Shown: one piece after another, positions 23,639 to 29,695 of the stretch
How positions within the stretch are numbered: position 1 is the first letter of the stretch
Layout: each line of letters opens with the position of its first letter
DNA from: DATEUP01 sp035283065
GTDB taxonomy: Archaea > Thermoplasmatota > DTKX01 > DATEUP01
NCBI GenBank assembly: GCA_035283065.1
Contig: DATEUP010000218.1
Location: 1-39,945 of the forward strand
Direction: 5' to 3'
DNA length: 39,945 nt
Notes under the pieces: generated by a model
Databases searched by the model: none
Told to the model about the DNA's origin: nothing
What the model saw: only the letters and a program-made list of their open reading frames with translations
Made by a program: the position numbers and the translations under genes

Positions 23639-23666
23639 GAGAAAGCGGGGCGTTGATCGGTGAAGT

Positions 23667-23678
23667 CCTCATATGAGG
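23667..23678. promoter_or_regulatory. 12-base perfect palindrome CCTCATATGAGG, possible promoter/operator
   Basis: It lies about 41 bases before the CTG start of the TPR gene. The AT-rich core CATATG could be a weak TATA box giving a start near 23645, and the symmetry suits a dimeric regulator. An ATG inside it (23672) opens a different frame that does not encode the ribbon. Confidence 0.35.
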
Positions 23679-23739
23679 CTTGCGGGCGCGTGTCCTTGCA
23701 ACGCCCGGTCATGGCTCACGCTGGCTCACGGGGCCGGCC

Positions 23740-24132
23740 TTAGAAAAGGGCGGCCAGCTTGCGCGCGCAGTCGTGGATGCGGCCTCGCGCATCCTCGGGG
23801 GGCGCAACGCCGTTCACGTGGACGACGAGGACGAGCTTCCGGCCGGCCGCGACGGCGACGAGGGCCCCTCCCTTCAGGCGGGCCTCGACTTCGAGGAGGT
23901 CCTGGCCGAACTCGAGGGTGCCGGCTTCCGCCGCGCCGAACATCGTCGCGGCCATCGCGCCGTAAAGCTCGCGGCCGCCCGGGGAAGGCCCCTTGCCCGC
24001 GAGGATCCCGCCTCCGCGCGTGACGAGGGCGGCGGAGGTGCCTGGCAGCGCGGCCTCGAGCTCGGAGAGGGCAGCAAGCACGGCTCCGTCGCGCGCCGCC
24101 GACACGTCGGGCACCTCAACCGGCCGCCTCAA
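23740..24132 (-). CDS. Roadblock/LC7-family protein
   Basis: The product of about 130 residues has the roadblock/LC7 fold pattern: ALSELEAALPGTSAALVTRG (helix and first strands), GGGILAGKGPSPGGRELYGA, then MAATMFGAAEAGTLEFGQDL and LVAVAAGRKLVLVVHVNG. Roadblock proteins in prokaryotes usually modulate small Ras-like GTPases such as MglA, but no GTPase gene is in this window. The start is uncertain: TTG 24132 lies just downstream of a likely TATA box, and GTG 24114 is an alternative; an ATG at 24213 would be upstream of the promoter. It sits 113 bases before the giant TPR gene on the same strand, so the two may work together. Confidence 0.7.
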   Translation of the reverse strand: MRRPVEVPDVSAARDGAVLAALSELEAALPGTSAALVTRGGGILAGKGPSPGGRELYGAMAATMFGAAEAGTLEFGQDLLEVEARLKGGALVAVAAGRKLVLVVHVNGVAPPEDARGRIHDCARKLAALF

Positions 24133-24166
24133 GATGCGGCGCCAAGCCGAAAGGAGCGGAGCCGGG

Positions 24167-24174
24167 CCTATATG
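24167..24174 (-). promoter_or_regulatory. TATA-like box of the roadblock gene
   Basis: CATATAGG on the reverse strand is an isolated AT-rich patch in GC-rich DNA. Transcription would start near 24145, just upstream of the TTG (24132) and GTG (24114) candidates. It also argues against an ATG start at 24213. Confidence 0.45.
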
Positions 24175-24209
24175 CTTGTTGTCGGCCTGGCTTCCGCGCG
24201 CCGCGAATC

Positions 24210-24872
24210 TCAAGGTGTGTGGGGGTGGCCCGCGTGGCTGCCGATGAGGAGGAGCCGGCCGGATTCCGTGAGCGTGATCGAGGTGATCCCGCGGTCGCCG
24301 CGCTCGATCGTGACGACGCCGAGGTCCTCGAGGCCCGGGGGCTCGCGGGCGCTCTTGAGGTGGCGGACGACCGCGGTCTTCTGGAGGGCGACCCTTTCCG
24401 CAAGGGCTTCGAGGGAGGGGGCCTTGCCGCCCGCCTTTTGGAGCGCGTCGAGGATGCGGAACTTCTCGTCGCCGATGAGCTCCGTGTACGAGAAGCGCAG
24501 GACGGGCATCCGCACGGGCTTCCCGTCGATGATGTGGATGGCGTCGAGGCCGTGGACGAAGGCGGCCATGAGGAGCGAGCAGCCGCAGAGCGGAGAGCCG
24601 CCGGCAATATTGGCCTGGATGGTGTCGAAGCGCTTCGATTCCCTCCCGAGGATGTCAGCGACCGCCTTCAGCGTCCCCGTGATGATGTCGCCCTCGACGC
24701 GTGTGAGGACCGCCTCGATCATGAGGCCCTTGAGCTTCTCCTTCATGGCGTGGGCGGCGCTTTCCGACTCGCTGTGGTAGAGGAGGTAGACCTTGGAGAC
24801 GGGGAAGTCGCGAAGGCCGAGGAGGATCGGGGCCTCGTCGCCCCCGACAGTCGCAATCTGGAGGGAAGCCAC
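24210..24872 (-). CDS. CARF-like / winged-helix regulator (Csa3- or DUF6293-type)
   Basis: The 220-residue protein has an N-terminal Rossmann-like domain and a C-terminal winged helix. The first part runs from SLQIATVGGDEAPILLGLRD through VYLLYHSESESAAHAMKEKL to IQANIAGGSPLCGCSLLMAA, with the N-I-x-G-G-(S/T) nucleotide loop typical of CARF domains. The second part is seen as ILDALQKAGGKAPSLEALAE, ERVALQKTAVVRHLKSA and LTESGRLLLIGSHAG. CARF proteins sense cyclic oligoadenylate or related nucleotides; Csa3 controls CRISPR loci, but no CRISPR array or cas gene lies in this window. GTG 24872 has AAGGTG upstream. It is divergent from the DUF488 gene across 75 bases, which hold no clear palindrome. 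Ligand and target are unknown. Confidence 0.7.
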   Translation of the reverse strand: MASLQIATVGGDEAPILLGLRDFPVSKVYLLYHSESESAAHAMKEKLKGLMIEAVLTRVEGDIITGTLKAVADILGRESKRFDTIQANIAGGSPLCGCSLLMAAFVHGLDAIHIIDGKPVRMPVLRFSYTELIGDEKFRILDALQKAGGKAPSLEALAERVALQKTAVVRHLKSAREPPGLEDLGVVTIERGDRGITSITLTESGRLLLIGSHAGHPHTP

Positions 24873-24947
24873 GGTGGGCGCACCTTGAGGACGCAAAGCC
24901 CGGGGGCGGGAGAAAAACCCTTGTGGGCGAAAGACCTGGGAAGGGGT

Positions 24948-25439
24948 GTGAAGCCGCGCGCGTGGACGCTCGGGTACGAGGGGCTCTCGGCCGAGGGGCT
25001 TTTCGGCGCGCTCGAGGAGGCACACATCGAGACGCTCGTGGATGTGCGTGAGCGCCCGCAGAGCCGCAAGCCGGGCTTTTCAAAGAACGCGCTCGCGAGG
25101 CGCGCCGCGCAGTCTGGACGCGGCTACGTGCACATCGGCGCCCTGGGGACGCCGCCAGCCACGCGCGAAGCGTTTCGCAAAGACGGGGACTGGGCCCAGA
25201 TGCGCCGCGAGTACCTGCGCCACCTAAAAGGCCAGGGCGAGTCGCTGGCGCAACTCAAAGGTCTCATCGGCGCGGGCCGCTGCGCGTTGCTCTGCTACGA
25301 GCGCGACGCGGCAGACTGCCACCGGTCAATCCTCTGCGCTGAACTCGAGAAGGAGGGGTACGTGTTCACGCACCTGCGCCCCGCGTCCCCCGCAAAGCCC
25401 GCACGTTCATCTGGCGCAAAGCTGTCTGACTTCGCGTGA
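24948..25439 (+). CDS. DUF488-family protein
   Basis: This 163-residue protein shows the DUF488 pattern: WTLGYEGLSAEGLFGALEEA, TLVDVRERPQSRKPGFSKNA, YVHIGALGTPP and ALLCYERDAADCHRSILCAE. The conserved cysteine and CHR motif near the C-terminus are kept. The biochemical role of DUF488 is not established. Start GTG 24948 gives the family N-terminus; the frame upstream is antisense to the CARF gene. Its TGA overlaps the pelota GTG start by GTGA, so the pair is translationally coupled, which points to a function in RNA handling or stalled-ribosome metabolism. The C-terminal 25 residues are a basic, proline-rich extension. Confidence 0.85.
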   Translation: MKPRAWTLGYEGLSAEGLFGALEEAHIETLVDVRERPQSRKPGFSKNALARRAAQSGRGYVHIGALGTPPATREAFRKDGDWAQMRREYLRHLKGQGESLAQLKGLIGAGRCALLCYERDAADCHRSILCAELEKEGYVFTHLRPASPAKPARSSGAKLSDFA

Positions 25440-26479
25440 AAGTGCTCCACCAGAACGCGAAGCTCGGCGAGATCCGCCTGCGGGCCGACACGCTCGACGA
25501 CCTCTGGCACCTTCGCCATATCGTGGCACCCGGCGACCTCGTGGAAGCGAGCACGACGCGCCGCGACGACTCGGCGACCTCCGACACCTCGAAGCCCACG
25601 AGGGGCGACAAGCGGCGCGTGACGCTCGGTGTGCGCGTCGAGGCCGTCGAGTTTCAGGCGTTCACGGACCGCCTTCGGCTATCCGGCAAGATCGAGACGG
25701 GCCCGGGGGACTTCGGGCAGTACCACACGCTCACGATCGAGCCGCGCGACGACCTCAAGATCATCAAGGCGCGGTGGCGCCTCCACGAGCTGACGCGGAT
25801 CAAGGAAGCCGTCGACCAGACGGGCGCGCCGAAGGTCGCGATCCTCTCGATCGAGGAGGGCGAGGCGCTGATCGCGTTTGTCCACGCGTACGGCGTTCGC
25901 GAGGTGTCGACCGTCGAGTCGCGGGGCTCTGGCAAGCACTACCAGAAGTCGAGCGGGAGGCAGGAGTTTTTCGGCGACGTGCTCGGGGAGTTCAAGATGT
26001 CCCTCGAAGGGCAAGGCGTCCCGATCGCGGTCGTCGGGCCGGGCTTTACGAAGGAGGACTTCCTCAAGTTCGCCAAGGAAAAGGCGCGGGGGCTCTTCGA
26101 CAAGGCCATTGTGGACTCGACGGCCCACGGAGGCCACCTCGGCGTGCAGGAGGCGCTGCGGAGGGGCACGATCGCGCGAGTCGTCGAGTCGCACAGGCTC
26201 GTCGAGGAGGAGCAGCTCATCGAGCGCGTCTTCGAGGAGGTCGCCAAGGAGGGGAAAGCGACCTACGGGCCCAAGCACGTCGAGGAGGCGCTGAAGGCCG
26301 GCGCGGTCGAGGTCCTGCTCGTGGCCGATTCGATCGTGCGAAAGCCCGAGATCGACCTCCTCATGGAGGTGGCCGCAGTCTCGAAGGCGCGGGCGTTTGT
26401 CGTGTCAACGGAGGGAGAGGCGGGGCGCCGGCTCGAAGGGCTCACGGGGATCGCGGCGCTGCTCAAGTTCAAGGTGTAG
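25436..26479 (+). CDS. pelA: Pelota, archaeal Dom34-type ribosome rescue factor
   Basis: aPelota, with aEF1A or ABCE1, splits ribosomes stalled on mRNA. The 347 residues show three domains: an Sm-like N-terminal domain (residues 1-125: MKVLHQNAKLGEIRLRADTL, DDLWHLRHIVAPGDLVEAST, with TRR and GVRVEAVEFQ), a central domain (KVAILSIEEGEALIAFVHAY, HYQKSSGRQEFFGDVLGEF, VVGPGFTKEDFLKFAKEKA, VDSTAHGGHLGVQEALRRG) and a C-terminal eRF1-like domain (TYGPKHVEEALKAGAVEVLL, LTGIAALLKFKV). The GGQ loop of eRF1 is absent, as expected. GTG 25436 overlaps DUF488. A hairpin with a T-run follows. Confidence 0.97.
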   Translation: MKVLHQNAKLGEIRLRADTLDDLWHLRHIVAPGDLVEASTTRRDDSATSDTSKPTRGDKRRVTLGVRVEAVEFQAFTDRLRLSGKIETGPGDFGQYHTLTIEPRDDLKIIKARWRLHELTRIKEAVDQTGAPKVAILSIEEGEALIAFVHAYGVREVSTVESRGSGKHYQKSSGRQEFFGDVLGEFKMSLEGQGVPIAVVGPGFTKEDFLKFAKEKARGLFDKAIVDSTAHGGHLGVQEALRRGTIARVVESHRLVEEEQLIERVFEEVAKEGKATYGPKHVEEALKAGAVEVLLVADSIVRKPEIDLLMEVAAVSKARAFVVSTEGEAGRRLEGLTGIAALLKFKV

Positions 26480-26501
26480 CCGGGGTGGGGATCCGGCGGC
26501 T

Positions 26502-26518
26502 CCCCGCACGGGGCTTTT
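26502..26518 (+). terminator. Possible terminator after pelota
   Basis: CCCCG-CA-CGGGG followed by CTTTT could end pelota transcription. The loop of two bases is short and the T-run overlaps the TATA box of rfcS, so the assignment is weak. Confidence 0.3.
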
Positions 26519-26523
26519 ATAGG
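26514..26523 (+). promoter_or_regulatory. TATA box of rfcS
   Basis: CTTTTATAGG is a good archaeal TATA match. Transcription would begin about 26543, and GGGGGTGA (26553-26560) then serves as SD four bases before the ATG at 26565. Confidence 0.65.
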
Positions 26524-26564
26524 CCCGCCTCGATCAATGGAGGGAGAGGTGCGGGGGTGAAAAA

Positions 26565-27536
26565 ATGAAGGAAGTCTGGATCGAGAAGTACCGCCCCCGC
26601 AAGCTCGCCGACGTGGTCGGCCAGGCCGATATCACCGAGCGCCTCCAGGCCTACGTGAAGCAGGGAAACTTGCCCCACCTCCTCTTCGCGGGCCGCGCCG
26701 GGGTGGGCAAGACGACGTGCGCAATCGCGCTGGCGCGCGAGCTCTACGGCGAGAAGGCTTGGCACATGAACTTCCAGGAGTTCAACGCGTCCGACGAGCG
26801 CGGCATCGACGTCGTGCGCGAGAAGATCAAGGACTTCGCGCGGACCGCCCCCATCGGCGACGCGCAGTTCAAGATCATCTTCCTCGACGAGGCCGACGCG
26901 CTCACGAGCGACGCGCAGGCGGCGCTGCGGCGCACGATGGAGAAGTACACGAGGACGTGCCGGTTCGTCCTCTCGTGCAACTACTCCTCGAAGATCATCG
27001 AGCCGATCCAGTCGCGATGCGCGGTCTTCCGCTTCCGGCCGGTTTCGAAGGAGGCCACGGAAGGCTGCCTCAGGGACATCGCGAAGGGCGAGGGCATCAC
27101 GATCAAGCCCGACGGCCTCGAAGCGATCATCTACCTCTCGCAGGGCGACCTGCGTCGCGCGACGAATGCGCTGCAGGTCGCGGCCGCAACCGGCAAGGCC
27201 GTCGATTCGGAAATTGTCTACCAGGCGACGGCCTCCGTACACCCCGAGAAGACCCAGGAGCTCCTCAAGGCCGCGCTCGAGGGCGACTTCATGGGCGCCC
27301 GCAAGCTCCTCGACACGATGCTGATCGACGAAGGGCTCGCGGGCGAGGACATTATCCGCGCGGTCCACAAGGGCGTCTTCGACCTGCCGATCCCCGACAA
27401 GCAGAAGGTCGAGCTTGTCGACAAGATCGGCGAAATCGACTTCCGGATGGTCGAGGGCTCGACGGAGCGCATCCAACTCGAGGCGCTCCTCGCGCACTTC
27501 ACGCTCGTCGGCGGCGAGGGGAAGGGCAAAAGGTAG
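26565..27536 (+). CDS. rfcS: Replication factor C small subunit
   Basis: The 323-residue AAA+ ATPase of the clamp loader that places PCNA on DNA. WIEKYRPRKLADVVGQ is the RFC box, GRAGVGKTT (residues 43-51) Walker A, FLDEADAL the DEAD-type Walker B, and FVLSCNYSSKIIEPIQSRC contains sensor 1 and the SRC arginine finger. The C-terminal collar follows (DIIRAVHKGVFDLPIPDKQK). Length is normal and no intein is present, unlike some archaeal rfcS. The gene has its own promoter and a strong SD, so it is separate from pelota. Its TAG is one base from the stop of the convergent thioredoxin gene. Confidence 0.97.
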   Translation: MKEVWIEKYRPRKLADVVGQADITERLQAYVKQGNLPHLLFAGRAGVGKTTCAIALARELYGEKAWHMNFQEFNASDERGIDVVREKIKDFARTAPIGDAQFKIIFLDEADALTSDAQAALRRTMEKYTRTCRFVLSCNYSSKIIEPIQSRCAVFRFRPVSKEATEGCLRDIAKGEGITIKPDGLEAIIYLSQGDLRRATNALQVAAATGKAVDSEIVYQATASVHPEKTQELLKAALEGDFMGARKLLDTMLIDEGLAGEDIIRAVHKGVFDLPIPDKQKVELVDKIGEIDFRMVEGSTERIQLEALLAHFTLVGGEGKGKR

Positions 27537-27537
27537 C

Positions 27538-28158
27538 CTATCCTACCGCCGTGAGCGCGGCGTCAATGGCGACCTCGAGGTCCGCGGCGGTCACGGTCCC
27601 GACCCACGTGCGCCTCACCCTCCCCTCGCCGTCGACAAGCACGAGGGTCGGCAGCGCATTGGCCCCGTACCTCGGGCCCACGAATTCCCCGCGGGTGTCC
27701 ATCGCAAAGTACCAACCCCGGTCCTCGTGGGTCTCGTTGAACGCGGAGTACGCGTGGAGCCAGTCCTTGAGTTCCTGGGGAGTCTCCGAGTAGTCCACGT
27801 CGACGGTGAGGATCTGGAGGCGCGAGGGCGGATAGACGGACCGCACGAGCGCAAGCTGGCGGATCTCCTCCCGGCAGGGCGGGCACCAAGTGGCCATGAA
27901 GTCGATCAGCACCGCGGTTCCGCCCGGTCGGGCGCTCAGGTTCGCGGTCGTGCCGTTTGCGGCCGCCACGAGCACCGCGGGCGCGCCGTCGACCCGCGCC
28001 ATGCTGAACGTGGAACCGTTCAGCGTCCCGAGCGTGAAGGTGGGTGCGACGCGCAGCTCGTCGAAGGAGCGGGCGCCCACGTAGGGCTCGGCAAGGTACG
28101 TGCCGACGGTAAGGACGCTCATGAGCGCGACCACGAGCTTGAAGCGGGGGCTCGGCAT
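27538..28158 (-). CDS. TlpA/ResA-like membrane-anchored thioredoxin
   Basis: A 206-residue extracytoplasmic thioredoxin-fold protein. The N-terminus has a single hydrophobic anchor (FKLVVALMSVLTVGTYLA, residues 6-23). The active site is W91-C92-P-P-C95, the TlpA/ResA type, inside AVLIDFMATWCPPCREEI; YGANALPTLVLVDGEGRV supplies the cis-proline. These proteins keep secreted or haem-related thiols reduced outside the cell membrane. Several N-x-S/T sequons (NGST, NGTT, NLSA) suit an exported glycoprotein. The first methionine that fits the signal is ATG 28158; the open frame upstream is antisense-like filler. It converges with rfcS with one base between their stop codons. Confidence 0.9.
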   Translation of the reverse strand: MPSPRFKLVVALMSVLTVGTYLAEPYVGARSFDELRVAPTFTLGTLNGSTFSMARVDGAPAVLVAAANGTTANLSARPGGTAVLIDFMATWCPPCREEIRQLALVRSVYPPSRLQILTVDVDYSETPQELKDWLHAYSAFNETHEDRGWYFAMDTRGEFVGPRYGANALPTLVLVDGEGRVRRTWVGTVTAADLEVAIDAALTAVG

Positions 28159-28217
28159 CCGTGTCGCGCTGTCCCACGGAAGGCGGCTATCTAAGGTTTG
28201 TCGGGCCAACCGCTTGG

Positions 28218-28700
28218 CTAAAGGCGGCGGCGCGGGGGCTTGAGGAGCAAACGCATCTCGCGGGTCCGGTCGAACCCAAAGCGCGCGTAGACGCCCCGGG
28301 CTTCTTCGGAGGCGTGGAGTGTCATCCGGTCGAGCCCCGCGGCCTTCGACCACCGGACGGCCTCGCGCGTGATGCGGGTCGCAAAGCCCCGGCCGCGGAA
28401 CTCGGGGGCCGTGTAGACTGAGAGGAGGTACGCCTGCTTGGTCCCCTTCCACCCCGGGCGCGGCTGGGCCTCCTGGACCCACACGCAGCCGCTTGCCACG
28501 GGCGCACCGCGGACCTCGACGACCCAACCGACGAGCCTGCCCGACTTGATCCGCTGGCGTGCCCACCGGCGGTACACAGGGTCGGCGGCGTCGAGGTCGC
28601 GGGTCTTCCGCCCGCCGATGTCCTCCCACATCTTGCGCCGGTGGAGCACCAGGAGGTCGAGGTCCCGCAGGCCGGCGCGACGAACGACTTCGGGGGGCAT
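28218..28700 (-). CDS. GNAT-family N-acetyltransferase
   Basis: The 160-residue protein shows the GNAT core: AYLLSVYTAPEFRGRGFATR (strand 4, beta-bulge and the R-G-x-G-x-A acetyl-CoA loop), ITREAVRWSKAAGLDRMTLH, ASEEARGVYARFGFDRTREM. The last is the usual S-x(4)-A-x(2)-(I/V)Y-x(2)-GF motif of the C-terminal half. The substrate cannot be predicted. ATG 28700 has GAGG seven bases upstream. It lies 46 bases after the secreted protein gene at 28747 on the same strand and 59 bases before the thioredoxin gene. Confidence 0.88.
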   Translation of the reverse strand: MPPEVVRRAGLRDLDLLVLHRRKMWEDIGGRKTRDLDAADPVYRRWARQRIKSGRLVGWVVEVRGAPVASGCVWVQEAQPRPGWKGTKQAYLLSVYTAPEFRGRGFATRITREAVRWSKAAGLDRMTLHASEEARGVYARFGFDRTREMRLLLKPPRRRL

Positions 28701-28746
28701 TGGGGGGCCTCAACGGCGGGGCGGGATTTGGGGCTTGCCTTGCCCT

Positions 28747-29637
28747 TTAGCGCAGCCGGGAACGGCGCTCAGCGCTAACGAACCGGAGGACCAGGACCGC
28801 CATGGTCGCGCCGGTGGCCAGGACCGCAAGAGGGACGATGACCGCTGTAAGGAAGTCAAGGGGGGCCGCCCTCGGCGCGCGCTCCACGGAGGGCGGAGAG
28901 TCGACCTGGACGAATGCGATGGCGAAGAGGCGGCTTTCGACCCACGAGGGGTCGGCCGTGAAGTTGATCCGCCCGGAAAAGGAGGCGTTGCCCTCGAGCG
29001 CGAGGCGGACGCCCGAAAGGTACTCGCGGACGAGGAAGCGGCGCTCGCCCCCGCCCGGAGGCGGGGCGGCAGGGTCTTCAACAAGGAGCACGCGGAGCGT
29101 GACCGCAGAGCCCGTGAGGTCGAGGGGGGAGAAGACCTCGTAGTCGAGGAACCCTCGGTCGATGACCAGCGCGCCGCTGAGGTTGATCGAGGCGTCCGGG
29201 GCCCGCGCGCGGGACGCGCTGTACGATGACCGGAGGTGGCCGAGAGTCTGGGGGCCGCCGCCGAATTCGGCGAAGAGCCCGTCGAAGCGGGCGACGGGGA
29301 CGATCTCCGACCCGTAGTACTGCGTGAAACGCGCGTGGGGGGCGAGGAACTGCGCGTAGGCCACGGTCCCGGGGGGCGTTTCGTTGAGGAGCGCGATTGC
29401 GGCCTGGCTCGCGTTCTCGTTGAGGGGCCCGCCGGTGCCGACGTGGTGCTCGAAGAGGACCGTCCGGTTGTCGAGGCCCTGGTGTGTGGCCGATGGCGCG
29501 CCAAAGCCGAAGACCGCGGCTTGGAGGACCTCGAACCGGTCGCGCGCCGCGGGCTCTGCGGAAACCCCAGGGGGCAAGGTGCTAGCCAAGACCAAGCCGG
29601 AGGCAAGGACGGCGCACAGGGGCCCCGCTCGACGCAC
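28747..29637 (-). CDS. Exported membrane-anchored protein, possibly a cysteine-less thioredoxin-fold (Omp28-like) domain
   Basis: Start GTG 29637 has GAGGT nine bases upstream and gives a signal peptide (LCAVLASGLVLASTLPPGVS-A). The mature part contains NRTVLFEHHVGTGGPLNENA followed by AIALLNETPPGTVAYAQFLA and GSEIVPVARFDGLF. This order (a strand, a GT-GGP loop, a helix, then a strand, then the VPVARFDG cis-proline-like stretch) resembles the Omp28/thioredoxin architecture with the catalytic C-x-x-C replaced by GTGGPL, so a redox role is unlikely. The C-terminal half is beta-rich (LRVLLVEDPAAPPPGGGERR, VRLALEGNASFSGRINFTAD). A single membrane segment (TAVIVPLAVLATGATMAVLV) and a short basic tail end the 296-residue protein. 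N-glycosylation sequons support an external location. The family relation is inferred by eye. Confidence 0.65.
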   Translation of the reverse strand: MRRAGPLCAVLASGLVLASTLPPGVSAEPAARDRFEVLQAAVFGFGAPSATHQGLDNRTVLFEHHVGTGGPLNENASQAAIALLNETPPGTVAYAQFLAPHARFTQYYGSEIVPVARFDGLFAEFGGGPQTLGHLRSSYSASRARAPDASINLSGALVIDRGFLDYEVFSPLDLTGSAVTLRVLLVEDPAAPPPGGGERRFLVREYLSGVRLALEGNASFSGRINFTADPSWVESRLFAIAFVQVDSPPSVERAPRAAPLDFLTAVIVPLAVLATGATMAVLVLRFVSAERRSRLR

Positions 29638-29695
29638 GGCCGGCCGACCTCTTGGTGTGCAAAAAGGTTTCGTGCCGTCCGGGAGCGGGTAGGTC

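Noticed and set aside
23118..23672. Minus-strand frame starting at ATG 23672 as a separate gene
   Set aside because: It overlaps the zinc-ribbon and TPR coding frame, is Arg/Pro-rich and has no SD; only its ATG is relevant, as an alternative start if there is a frameshift.
24210..24872. CRISPR-Cas locus implied by the CARF-like protein
   Set aside because: No repeat-spacer array and no cas gene is visible anywhere in the window.
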